DNA from: Scilla litardierei | Lineage: Eukaryota; Streptophyta; Magnoliopsida; Asparagales; Asparagaceae | Direction of reading: 5' to 3' | DNA: 64,000 nt | NCBI GenBank assembly: GCA_030789695.1 | Contig: CM061141.1 | Location: forward strand, 322,137,938 to 322,201,937 | In this document: in pieces, positions 23,278-35,207 of the stretch | Layout: every line of letters starts with the position of its first letter | How positions within the stretch are numbered: the first letter of the stretch is position 1 | The notes under the pieces: model-generated | Seen by the model: only the letters and a program-made list of their open reading frames with translations | Database searches by the model: none | What the model was told of the DNA's origin: nothing | Made by a program: the position numbers and the translations under genes

Positions 23278-26200
23278 ATGCTAATGGACGGAAGAATGGT
23301 GTTCATGCTGCTGGCTCTCCTGTGGTGCTCAAGCTCCAGAACTGCCGCCGCCGCGTCGACGGGGAACCAGACCGATCGGCTGGCCTTGCTCGCGTTCAAG
23401 GCGCAGATTGCCGATCCTGCCGGAGCTCTGACCTCGTGGAACGACTCCTACCATTTCTGCCGGTGGCCAGGAGTCTCATGCAGCCACAAGCACCCGGACA
23501 GGGTCGCTGCACTGAGCCTGAACTCTCGAAGACTCTCAGGTCCCATCTCTCCTTCCATAGCAAATCTCACCTTCCTACAGTCAGTCAACCTGGCAGACAA
23601 TGGAATCTACGGGGAAATCCCTCCGGAAATAGGCCAGCTACGCCGGCTGCAGCATCTAAACCTGAGCTACAACTCGCTGCACGGGGAGATCCCCGTCACG
23701 CTGAGCAACATCTCCAACCTCAGATCACTCACTCTGGACAGAAACATGCTCGCCGGAACAATTCCCGTCGAGCTTGGCTCGCTGTCCAAGCTCGATACTC
23801 TCGATCTCGGGAACAACAGCATATCTGGGCTCATCACGCCGTACCTGGCGAATCTAACTTATCTCACGGGGCTCTATCTTGAGATAAACAAGTTGGAAGG
23901 AGGCATACCGAACGAGCTTGGCAAGATCACAAGCCTGAAATCCTTTGAATTCGCGTTGAATATGCTCTCTGGTGAGATCCCTCCATCCATATACAATCTA
24001 ACCTCCCTGCAATATTTTGGCGTGGCATACAACAATCTGATCACCGGCAGCCTGCCGCCAAGCTTGGGAACTTACCTCCCAAACCTGCAGTTCCTTTTCG
24101 TAGCAGGCAACCAGTTCCACGGACATATTCCTGCTTCAGTAACCAACATGTCAAGCCTCGCCATATTCAACATTGCCTACAACAATTTCACTGGAACACT
24201 GCCTCCGCATCTAGGAAGGCTGCAGCGTCTCCGCTATGTGAATGTCGGCAGCAACCAGCTCGAAGCAAACAATTCAGCAGGCTGGGAATTTATGGATTCC
24301 TTGTGCAACTGCAGCGGTTTGCAGAAGCTCTTCCTGAGCGGCAATAAGTTTGGGGGCTCACTCCCTCAATCAGTGGCCAATCTTTCTACACAGCTGCAGA
24401 AGCTAGAGATGTACAACAACCAGATTTCAGGAAACATTCCTTCCGATATTGGAAACTTGATCGGTCTGTATACTTTGGAAATGCCGGCTAACCTTTTGAC
24501 AGGCGTGATCCCGCCAAGCATTGGCAAGCTTGAGAACTTGTATAAGCTGGCTCTATTTGGCAACTCGCTGGGAGGGATGATTCCATCCTCCCTTGGCAAC
24601 CTCACTCTATTGCTTGAACTCGAGTTGCATGAGAACAATTTGGAAGGCCCCATTCCTCCAACCCTTGGAAAACTCAAGAATTTGGTAGAATTCGACCTTT
24701 CAGTCAACAGTCTCAGTGGCAACATACCCGGAGAAATCTTCGGCCTTACCTATCTCTCCAATTACATGGACTTGTCATACAATCGCTTGGACGGATCGCT
24801 ACCCGTGGAAGTCGGCGGCCTGAGCAATGTTGGATCATTGCTAATCAGATCAAACAAGTTGTCCGGCGAGCTTCCTAGCAGCCTTGGCATGTGTGCATCA
24901 CTGGAATACCTCGGCTTGAACCACAATCTCTTCAACGGGGACATCCCTCAAACTCTTGGCAACATTGCAGGACTGAAAGGGCTGAATCTCTCCGAAAACA
25001 ACTTGTCTGGATCAATTCCTCAATCACTAGGCAAGTTGAGGGGCATTCAAGAGCTGTATCTTTCACACAACTACTTGTCCGGGGCCATCCCGGAGTCGCT
25101 TGAGAACCTCACTTCTTTACAGCATCTGACCATATCCTTCAACCACCTGCAAGGTGAAGTCCCCAGCCATGGCGTCTTCGGAAACGCAAGCGAAGTTGCA
25201 ATCCTAGGCAACGACGGCCTCTGTGGAGGCATTCCGGAGCTTCACTTGCCTCCATGCCCTCACTCTCAGATGTCTTCGAAACGAAAATGGCCTTTGATGC
25301 TAAAAATAGCGATTATAGTAGTTGCTTCCCTTATTTTCATCCTCTTGCTCGCTTTCTTTGCCTGTGTTTATTGGAGAAAGTTCAGTAGAATCTCCCGAAC
25401 TACAAGCTCATCGGTGCCTGCCATTGAAGATCAATTCCCAAAGGTTTCTTACAGAGAGCTGGTTAAAGCAACAGACAGGTTCTCTTCTACCAATCTGCTC
25501 GGAACTGGGAGGTATGGCTCAGTATACAAAGGGACTCTCGATGGAGGCAAGACGTTTGTGGCGGTTAAGGTTTTCGGCCTTTTGGAACGAGGAGCCGCCA
25601 GGAGCTTCCTTGCCGAATGCGAGGCCCTGAGAAATATCCGCCATCGCAACCTCATCAAGATCCTGACTTCATGCTCGAGCTCGGATAAAGAAGGCAATGA
25701 CTTCAAGGCACTGGTGTTCGAGTACATGCCTAATGGGAGCCTTGATGCATGGTTGCACCCCGGAGAAGCTCTGGGTGCCCGGGCAGGTCATGCTCTAAGC
25801 CTGATCCAAAGGATGAATGTAGCCGGTGATGTTGCCAACGCATTGGAGTATCTTCACGACAATTGCCAGCCACCGGTCATCCACTGTGACCTGAAGCCTA
25901 GTAACGTTCTCCTTGGCCAGGAAATGGAAGCTCGCGTGGGTGATTTTGGGCTAGCCAAGTTATATTCTGAAGCTGTGAGCAAGTCTTTCCAGGGCACAAC
26001 CAGCTCAATTGGAATAAGGGGCACAATCGGCTACCTTGCGCCAGGTAGCCCTCTTTCACTTTCATTCGAGTTTTGCTCTTTCTGTCATTAACACCCAACT
26101 TCTCAACCCTCTGTCACACAAAAAATGTGAGGTTCATACGTTAGTAATCAGGCCACGGCCCATGTTTAAGCTTTTGTATCAGATATAGTCTCAACTACTA

Positions 26201-26796
26201 ATTTGTAGTTTCACAAATAACATTAAACGTGAGTCCTCTCTCATTATATCATGTTCTAACATGGTATCAGAGGCCATGCTCTCATCCAACTCATATACAT
26301 GCATGCCAGTATTCTTTAACGCAATGAAAAGCTAATTTCGTATGAAGTATAAACATAGAGAGATTTTCTCTAGGATGAAGAATGAACTAAAAGGGATTTG
26401 TGAATTGCAGAATATGGAGCAGGTGGTCAGGTGACAACGTTGGGGGATATCTATAGCTATGGAATTCTTCTACTAGAGCTGTTTACAGGAAAAAGGCCTG
26501 TAGACGACATGTTCAAAGATGGGCTGAACCTATGTAAGTTTGTCGAGGCTGCCATTTCTTCTACCGAGGGAGTCACAGAGATTGCTGATCCATCAATGAT
26601 GTTGGAATATCAACGGAACACCAATGGGTATACAAGAAAGAATGCCGAAGAGAAGATCCAGGCATGCCTGGAATCTGTTATGAGAGTGGCTCTTCGGTGT
26701 GTGGATCAGATTCCCAGCAGAAGGATACACATCAGAGATGCTGCTGCAGAGATGCATTCCATCAGGGAGGCCTACCTCCAAGTTCAGCGCCCCTGA
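23278..26796 (+). CDS. LRR receptor-like serine/threonine kinase, LRR-XII (EFR/XA21-like) type, copy 1
   Basis: Two exons, 23278-26044 and 26411-26796 (GT-AG, phase 1), 1050 residues. The frame is open upstream to 23101, but the Met cluster at 23278-23304 gives a signal peptide (MVFMLLALLWC) at the expected place. Order: signal peptide; LRRNT starting DRLALLAFKAQ; about twenty LRRs with the plant consensus GxIPxxLGxL; Cys pair at LCGGIPELHLPPC; transmembrane helix near residues 672-697; kinase from about 735. The glycine loop GTGRYGSVYKG, VAVKVF lysine, HCDLKPSN, DFGLAK and APE are all present, so the kinase should be active. HCD, not HRD, marks a non-RD kinase, common in immune pattern receptors. 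The single kinase-domain intron is typical of this subfamily. Ligand unknown. Confidence 0.95.
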
Positions 26797-28700
26797 AAGA
26801 ATCGCCAAGAAGATTGACCTTATTTCGAGCTCAATTTCAGCACCTCTCAAAGGATCACCAAGGATATTGTGCCTTTTTTCTCCGAAAGTTTCGTATGTAT
26901 GTAAAATTTTCTTTGCTATATTTTGTTCACGGTGCATACATTGATCTTACCTTGTACTAAACAAGCTTAACAAATCATTACTTTTTTTCCGACATTTAAT
27001 CCAAAATGATAGCTGACGGGAAATAGAAGGGGTATAAGATCAAGCGATAATCGAGTTGAACACCTCAGACGCCTTGTACATTGAATATTCTTCTTCCTAA
27101 ACAATAAAAGTTCAGTAGAGTTTGGAGCATGAAAAAAGTTTGTAAAGGGGTTTTTCCTTAACGGATCAAAGTTGAGGGAATTTTTTAAAACTTGACATTT
27201 TTTGACATTCCTTTTTTCCTTTCCCAGTCGCTACAAAACAATTACCGCACATATTTGGCATGATTTTTTCATCCTATTAAGATCATCTTATCAACATGTT
27301 TATTTTTAGCTCGATTACCTAGAGAGTGAATAGATGAAACACATGCACTCTAGCAGAAGAAATGTTAATTAGTCTAATATTTAACCTATGTGGTTGCTAA
27401 AATGGATAGTCTAATATTTCATCAAGTTTAAAATAGATGAAGATTGCAAATGCACATTGATTTTCTTGAAGCTACCGTCTAAGCTGATGAGCAGCGCAAA
27501 AGAAGTGGATTAAGCAAGGACAAAAGAAAATGCTAAAACGGTTGGTTGTGTTTGTGTTTGTGTTTGAATTTGGGCTTTTCTGTGGTCCTGTTCGCGTGCG
27601 CGTGTGGGTGGGTGGGGATTTAGATCAATAAATTACTACCCGTAAGTTCTGTTTGACAACAGTGGTTAAGGCTGGTGTTAGCCTTGACTCCGATCAACTC
27701 CTGTCAAACTGGTAATTTTTTCCTCGTATTAACTTGGACGGTGTAGCCTCGAACCAGTTGCAAAACCATTCTTGTATGTACCATTTTGAACGGTAATCAA
27801 CTCCAGCTCTTAGATGGGGTTATGGGGTGTTGGATTTGGTTAATCAAGAATGTGGTTAATCTAGTGTTTAAGGAGAAAGTTCAAAAAAATAAAATAGAAT
27901 CAAGTGAACATTGTTAGCTTGCACTGCAAATATTTAAATTAAATAAAATAAAATCATGTTATCAAGTTTATCATAATATGTAAATGATTTTTTTGAATCA
28001 GATGGTTATAGCAGTGACAAGAAAACTTACTCAGTCTTCATCTTCCACTGATTCTTCACAGTATACTACTGTGAAGAATCAAAACTGAAACATCAATTAT
28101 CTTTGACTGAAACATGCACAAAAGAGATGAAATGAACCCTACTTCTAAATGTTACAGACCTGGAAGATCTTGAGGAAGCTATGGAGGGAGAACTAAGACT
28201 TATACAATAGGAGTACAAACTTTTCTCAAGTATTCTATTCTCCATTAAGATATCATGGTATTAATGAATATACTGATATTTGAATGCTAGTATATATGTG
28301 CATTAGCAAATAAGTCATGGTTTGGTTTGTGGCAATGAAAGTATCAGACAGTTGATTCCAAATGCATGCTTCAACAAACATATCATCCCATGGATTACAT
28401 ATTTTATGAACATGCATGGTACGAATGGATACAACTGGTAATTGCGCAATTTAAAAATATCTTGTGGCCACATCCAAAATTAAAAATTGCTTAGTAGGCA
28501 ACTAAAGCAATTGCGTAATTCAATTAAATATTTCTTATTGGCATAGAACAATCATAATATGATTAATGTTGAATTACCTGAATTATCTTCACTTTGCTCG
28601 CTCCCTGTAGCAGCAGGCAGGGGAATAATTCGCAGCCAAAGACTACTCGATCTTAAGATGCTTTGGGAAAAACTGAACGGTAGGCAAAGAACTGGTTTCC
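26797..28700 (+). other. 3' intergenic region of duplication copy 1
   Basis: Collinear with 35208-37530. Contains TG-rich tracts (27541-27610) and a near-perfect hairpin at about 28048-28078 (GATTCTTCACAGTA and its inverse around a 4-base loop), also present at 36821-36850 in copy 2. No gene seen. Confidence 0.6.
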
Positions 28701-28714
28701 TTGAGGAGACTAGT

Positions 28715-29425
28715 GACCATACCTTCTGTAAATTGCAGATATAATCCCCTCTGCGCCTTGATCTAATCTACAGATTTCATCATCTTTAAAGGCTAACAAC
28801 TGTCCTTCCACTTGCTTGGTGGCCATAAGAATTCCAAGCATTTTGCTGCCAATGGCACTCCTCAGCACCTCTGAACAATCTCTTTCTGCGCCCTTCTTCG
28901 TCCAAATGCCCACAACCGGAATCACATCCAACAATCGGCATCCGTAAAGCCATCCAGCTTGTATGCCACCTCTGTAGTACCCGCCATTGTAGCAACCACA
29001 TGACTGCGTGTAGTTACTACTACCTTGTTTCCGTGCGAGCTGCCTCTCAACATATCCTTTAATTTTTCCCATTTTAATCTGTTCTCACTCCAAACATTAT
29101 CTAGAACAAGCAGGTATGGCATGTTCGTGATTTTTTTTCTCGGATAATGCGATGCATGCCCCCAAGCATTAAGAACGAGCATTGTTCCCGTGGCGAGTTC
29201 CAGCATCAAATTTGCAATGGCTTTTAAGTCGAAGTCTTCCCCCAACAAAAACCCAGATCAGATTTTCAAAATGCGTCATTATCTTTTCATCGTTGTAAGC
29301 TAACCTGGCTACTGTGGTTTTTCCTAGCTCACCTAACCACACGGTCGGAACGATAGACACATCTCTGTCGCCGTCGACTTGGGTCGGCCCACTCCATCAC
29401 CTTCTCTTTATCATCGTCCATTCCA
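28715..29425 (-). pseudogene. NB-ARC fragment of a CC-NBS-LRR resistance gene, copy 1
   Basis: Reading leftward on the minus strand: a pre-P-loop DDKEKVMEW, a P-loop LGELGKTTVARLAYND (Glu where Gly is normal), kinase-2 YLLVLDNVW, RNBS-B NKVVVTTRSHVVATM, and a GLPLA-region trace followed by AFKDDEICRLDQGAEG. The pieces are in several frames, with no coiled-coil start and no LRR, so it is a truncated, dead fragment. NB-ARC proteins are intracellular immune receptors. Here only the central nucleotide-binding part was left beside the receptor kinase. The same fragment in copy 2 is split by a retrotransposon. Confidence 0.9.
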
Positions 29426-29568
29426 AAAACCTCCTCTTAAGGTGGACAAGAGAATTCCTCCAGGTCCTGCCGAATTATCATGCAACTGAATTACAAACCA
29501 AGAGAGCCAGGAACCCCCACACAAGCAAACACAAAAACATCTAAAGGGCAAAAAGAAACAACCTACCC

Positions 29569-29800
29569 ATCAAATAACCATTACTGTCGTCGTCAGCACC
29601 GACTTCATGTGCATCCGTGTCACCAAGCTCCATGCTTGATCGAACATCCGCTCGTTCCCCAGCACCCAGATCATCAAATGCCAAGCTTCGGGCCAATTTA
29701 TGACACCGTCCCGAGCCCACTTGAAGGCCAAAACGGCCGACTCCCAGTCCGATCTCAGGGCCCATATCGCCTAGCAGACCAAACCCTCAGTGGGTTCGAT
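29569..29800 (-). pseudogene. Pentatricopeptide-repeat (PPR) protein fragment, copy 1
   Basis: On the minus strand one frame reads ALRSDWESAVLAFKWARDG, then PEAWHLMIWVLGNERMFDQA and WSLVTRMHMKS, ending at TGA (29571-29569). This is the style of N-terminal PPR repeats (E-x-A-W-x-x-M-V-W-V-L-G). PPR proteins bind organellar RNA. The frame has an in-frame stop just upstream, no start, and only about one and a half repeats. It lies 150 bp upstream, in gene orientation, of the NB-ARC fragment. Confidence 0.7.
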
Positions 29801-30029
29801 GTCCGATGATCGGAGGAGATTGAGGGCTTCTTGTTAGGGAGCTGAGGGGTGGGATTTAGAGGTGGAGGGGAGATGGATAGATTGGGATCAGTTGAAGATG
29901 GGATGGGCTCGGATGAGAGAGAGAGTGTGTGTGTGAGTGTGAGGGGGTTTTTGAATTGGGAATTGCTGAATGAAGACGATGATGATGACAGCAAGGAGAG
30001 CGAAGAGGGGAGAGGATGAAGAGAAAATC

Positions 30030-30831
30030 CACCGAACAATAAATTTGTAGTATTTGAAACCGAGGTTATGATGTTCGAGTTCGACTAATGATAGGCAAGG
30101 AATTGGTAGGCCGTCGATTAAGGGCGAAGACTGATCAATCACCGGATCAGTTCCACGAGTTGCCAAAGTATCTGCGACATGGGGAACCTGTCAAAAGTGG
30201 GTCGGGTTTGGATTCGATCCTAAACCTCTCCAACGCTCAAGTTAGTATTGAAGTCGAAGAAAGTTCGAATAGTTAGGAACGAACTTCGTGAGTCCAAACT
30301 ATCTATGTCGAACTATAATTTAAGTGGAGAGAGCTCAAGTATGTGTAACGATACCGGACCTCTTTAAGTGGAATGATTTCGAACCCTTCTTCTATGGAAA
30401 AATCCTTCCTTTTATAAGAGTCGGGTGATTGATGACGACTCCTCGTCTTCTGAACAGTCGTCATAATATGGAATATCAAGAGATTGTACGTAGCAATCAT
30501 TAATGGCATTGATCATTAATGGCCACCATTAAAAGATGTCTTTGAATGATGTCTTTATTCGGCAACTGAAGAGTCGCGTATTCCAAGTGTCATAACGGTT
30601 TTGTCATTGATTGCTCGAGAGTCCCAAGAGTCGCGCTCATTAAATGAGGTAACGGCAGCTTTCATGACTTGCCGAGGCAAAGGCTTTGTGTATGGCGTTG
30701 CCGATCTGATGAAGGTACGATCTTGCTTAGAAGCTTTGACTCCTGAATTCTGACCGATGACGCAAGAGTATAGATCGTCATTATTGGTTGCATAGGTCGC
30801 GTACAATCTATATTTTGGTCGATCGTAGCAC
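30030..30831 (-). repeat. Solo-LTR-like insertion between copies 1 and 2
   Basis: This roughly 800-bp stretch separates the end of copy 1 from the start of copy 2 and is absent at the equivalent edge of copy 3. On the minus strand it begins TGCTACGATCG at 30831 and has a TATA-like CTCTTATAAAAGGAAGG near 30405-30420 with a leader-like sequence after it, as in an LTR. I found no paired LTR and no clear target duplication, so the left limit is approximate. Confidence 0.5.
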
Positions 30832-31685
30832 CTGAAAATATTTTTAAAAAGAGACTTATGGAGGTTAGCTGGTCATGATGGAAATGTTGGCATTGACTAT
30901 CTCAAGCAACCTCATTTCCCCCATGTTTTTCGTTTCCATTAAAAGTTTATGTAAGGTTGGACTTGAGTCAACTTTGCAAAATCATGAATACTAGCTTACT
31001 TGCCATTTATTTGGCTTACAGCTCCAGGCAGTACACTAAGCTACAATAAGGGTGGGCTTCAGCAAAGCTCATCCAAATCAGATGGGCTTAAAGGGTGGAT
31101 ACTATAGGGTATGTTGGCCGATATGAAGGTGGATGAAATGCAATTGCGTTGACAACCTGGTACGAAATTGACGAGGAAAGAAAATATTGAAGATGAATGA
31201 ATGAGGAGAGCATGGTTCATCGTTCAGATGATCTCTCTCACTGAGATTATGGCCCCGTAAATAAAACAAAAGAAGCGGTTTCAATCATTGTTTTATATCA
31301 TACAAAAGATCAATCCGATACACACCACTTTGTTGAACAAATTAATTAATATAAGCTTTTGAGCAAAGCAGTCATCTAATAGTATTATTGTTCTCAGCTT
31401 TCACACTTCATGCTCAAGACCAAGGGAAATAATCTATTTGGTTCATCACCCAGAATATTATAAAGCACAAATATGCATCATTATGTCAAACTGGCCTACT
31501 TCTGTTTTTCAACAAGACAAACGATGACGTTGAACAACACTACATACTATTAATGGCAAGGAGTTCTAACACTCAAACTCTATTAAATTAGCCACCATAG
31601 TTGACTAGACCTCATTAGGGTATTTGTATATTTACACGCTTAGCACAGATATAGAAGTTCAAGTAGTCTGTAGCCTATCGTGCTA

Positions 31686-34600
31686 ATGGAGGGAAGAACG
31701 GTGTTCATGCTGCTGGCTCTCCTGTGGTGCAGTGGTGCTCAAGCTCCAGAACTGCCGCCGCCGCCGCCGCGTCGACGTGGAACCAGACCGATCGGCTGGC
31801 ATTGCTCGCGTTCAAGGCGCAGCTTGCCGATCCTGCCGGAGCTCTGACCTCGTGGAACGACTCCTACCATTTCTGCCGGTGGCCAGGAGTCTCATGCAGC
31901 CACAAGCACCCGGACAGGGTCGCTGCACTGAGCCTGACCTCTCGGAGACTCTCAGGTCCCATCTCTCCTTCCATAGCAAATCTCACCTTCCTACAGTCAG
32001 TCAACCTCGCAGACAATGGAATCTACGGGGAAATCCCCCCGGAAATAGGCCAGCTACGCCGGCTGCAGCTTCTAAACTTGAGCTACAACTCGCTGCACGG
32101 GGAGATCCCCGTCACGCTGAGCAACATCTCGAACCTCAGATCACTCTCTCTGGGCAGAAACATGCTCACCGGAACGATTCCCATCGAGCTCGGCTCGCTG
32201 TCCAAGCTCGATACTCTCGATCTCGGGAACAACAGCATCTCTGGGCTCATCACGCCGTACCTGGGGAATCTAACTTACCTCACCAGGCTCTCTCTTGTGA
32301 TAAACAAGTTGGAAGGAGGCATACCCAACGAACTTGGCAACATCAGGAGCCTGGAATTCTTTGATTTCGCATTGAATATGCTTTCTGGTGCGATCCCTCC
32401 ATCTATATACAATCTAACCTCCCTGCAACATTTTGGCGTGGCATACAACAATCGGATCACCGGCAGCCTGCCGCCAAGCCTGGGGACTTGCCTCCCAAAC
32501 CTGCAGTCCCTTCACGTAGCTGGCAACCAGTTCCACGGGCATATTCCTGCTTCATTAACCAACATGTCAAGCCTTGTTGTATTCAACATTGCCGACAACA
32601 ATTTCACCGGAACGCTGCCTCCGAATCTCGGAACGCTGCAGGGTCTCCGCTACGTGAACGTCGGCAACAACCAGCTCGAAGCAAACAATTCAGCAGGCTG
32701 GGAATTTATGGATTCATTGAGCAACTGCAGCGGTTTGCAGAAGATCCTCCTGTGCAGCAATAGGTTTGGGGGCACAGTCCCTCAATCCGTAGCCAATCTT
32801 TCTACACAGCTGCAGAAACTAGAGATTTACGACAATCAGATTTCAGGAACCATTCCTTCTGATATTGGAAACTTGATCGGTCTGAATATTTTGGGAATGG
32901 AGGCTAACCTTTTGACAGGAGCGATCCCGCCGAGCATTGGCAAGCTTGAGAATTTGTATATGCTGTATCTATTTGGCAACTCGCTGGGGGGGATGATTCC
33001 ATCCTCCCTTGGCAACCTCACTCAATTGCTTCGACTCATGTTGGACCAGAACAATTTGGAAGGCCCCATTCCTCCAAGCCTGGGAAAACTCAAGAATGTG
33101 ATAGAATTCGACCTTTCAGTCAATGGTCTCAGTGGCACCATACCTGGAGAGATTTTCGGCCTTACCTATCTCTCCAACTACATGGACTTGTCATACAACC
33201 GCTTGCACGGATCGCTACCCCTGGAAGTCGGCGGCCTGAGCAACGTTGGATCATTGCTAATCAGCTCAAACAAGTTGTCCGGCGAGCTTCCTAGCAGCCT
33301 TGGCATGTGTGCATCACTGGAATACCTCGCCTTGAATCACAATCTCTTCTATGGCGCCATCCCTCAAACTCTTGGCAACATTGCAGGACTGAAAGGGCTG
33401 AATCTCTCCGAAAACAGCTTGTCTGGATCAATTCCTCAATCACTAGGCAAGTTGAGAGGCATTCAAGAGCTGTATCTTTCACACAACAACTTGTCCGGGG
33501 CCATTCCGGAGTCCCTAGAGAACCTCACTTCTTTAAAGCATCTGACCATATCCTTCAACCACCTGCAAGGTGAAGTCCCCAGCCATGGCGTCTTCGGAAA
33601 CGCTAGCGAAGTTGCAATCCTAGGCAACGACGGCCTCTGTGGAGGCATTCCAGAGCTTCACTTGCCTCCATGCCCTCACTCTCAGATGTCTTCGAAACGG
33701 AAATGGCCTTTGATGCTAAAAATAGCGATTATAGTAGTTGCTTCCCTTGTTTTCATCCTCTTGCTCGCTTTCTTTGCATGTGTTTATTGGAGAAAGTTCA
33801 GCAGAATCTCCAGAGCTACAAGCTCATCGATGCCTGCCATTGAAGATCAATTCCCAAAGGTTTCTTACAGAGAGCTGGTTAAAGCAACAGACAGGTTCTC
33901 TTCTACCAATCTGCTCGGAACTGGGAGGTATGGCTCAGTATACAAAGGGACTCTCGACGGAGGCAAGACGTTTGTGGCGGTTAAGGTTTTCAACCTTTTG
34001 GAACGAGGAGCCGCCAGGAGCTTCGTCACCGAATGCGAGGCCCTGAGAAATGTCCGCCATCGCAACCTCATCAAGATCCTGACTTCATGCTCGAGCTCGG
34101 ACCAAGAAGGCAATGACTTCAAGGCACTGGTGTTCGAGTACATGCCCAATGGGAGCCTTGATGCATGGTTGCACCCCGGAGAAGCTCTGGGTGCTCGGGA
34201 GAATCATGCTCTAAGCCTGATCCAAAGGATGAATGTAGCCGGTGATGTTGCTACCGCATTGGAGTATCTTCACGACAATTGCCAGCCACCGGTCATCCAC
34301 TGTGACCTGAAGCCTAGTAACGTTCTCCTTGGCCAGGATATGGAAGCTCGCGTTGGTGATTTTGGGCTAGCCAAGTTATATTCTGAAGCTGTGAGCAAGT
34401 CTTTCCAGGGCACAACCAGCTCAATTGGAATAAGGGGCACAATCGGCTACGTTGCGCCAGGTAGCCCTCTTCAACTTTCATTTGTGTTTTGCTCTTTCTG
34501 TCATTAACACTCAACTTCTCAACCCCCTGTCACACAAAAATGTGAGGTTCATACATTAGTAATCAGGCCACGGCCCATGTTTAAGCTTTTGTATCAGATA

Positions 34601-35207
34601 TAGTCTCAACTACTGATTTATAGTTTCACAAATAACATTAAACGTGAGTCCTCTCTCATTATGTCATGTTCTAACATGGTATCAGAGGTCATGCTCTCAT
34701 CCAACTCATTTACATGCAAGTATTCTTTAACACAATGAAAAGCTAATTTCGTATGAAGTATAAACATAAAGAGATTTTCTCTAGAATGAAAAATGAACTA
34801 AAAGGGATTTGTGAATTGCAGAATATGGAGCAGGTGGTCAGGTGACCACGTTGGGGGATATCTATAGCTACGGAATTCTTCTACTAGAGCTGTTTACAGG
34901 AAAAAGGCCTGTAGATGACATGTTCAAAGATGGGCTGAACCTATGTAAGTTTGTCGAGGCTGCCATTTCTTCTACCGAGGGAGTCACAGAGATTGCTGAT
35001 CCATCAATGATGTTGGAATATCAACAGAACACCAATGGGTATACAAGAAAGAATGCCGAAGAGAAGATCCAGGCATGCCTGGAATCTGTGATGAGAGTAG
35101 CCCTTCAGTGTGTGGATCAGATTCCCAGCAGAAGGATACACATCAGAGATGTTGCTGCTGAGATGCATTCCATCAGGGAGGCCTACCTCCAAGTTCAGCA
35201 CGTATGA
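31686..35207 (+). CDS. LRR receptor-like kinase, LRR-XII type, copy 2, start region frameshifted
   Basis: Tandem paralogue of the gene at 23278-26796, with the same exon structure: exon 1 ends at 34460, exon 2 is 34822-35207. LRRs, transmembrane helix, glycine loop, HCDLKPSN (non-RD), DFGLAK and APE are all intact and very similar to copy 1. The start is not: relative to copy 1 there are 8 extra bases (AGTGGTGC, a tandem repeat of the preceding bases) at about 31731-31738, inside the signal-peptide codons. The ATGs at 31686 and 31707 are therefore out of frame with the rest. The long frame has no ATG between an upstream stop at 31664 and the LRRs. Unless an unseen upstream exon or non-AUG start exists, it lacks a secretion signal and is a young pseudogene. 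Confidence 0.9.

Larger units (their letters stand above)
22600..30015 (+). repeat. Segmental duplication, copy 1 (RLK plus NLR/PPR remnants)
   Basis: Collinear with 31260-40860: upstream region, receptor kinase with intron, about 2 kb of 3' intergenic sequence, then NB-ARC and PPR remnants. Copy 1 lacks the insertions at 35780-36120 and 37934-39993 found in copy 2, and has an extra segment at about 22723-22905 that includes a small inverted repeat around TCTGATGGATCAAGTGCAAG. Similarity stops near 30015. Confidence 0.9.

Noticed and set aside
24366..24725. Open frames on the minus strand within the receptor kinases
   Set aside because: They are shadows of the LRR codons and have the same phase pattern in both copies.
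26200..26290. Retrotransposon primer-binding site (TGGTATCAGAGGC) in the kinase-gene intron
   Set aside because: A small relic may be present in both copies (also at about 34680), but I find no LTR pair, so I do not list it as an element.
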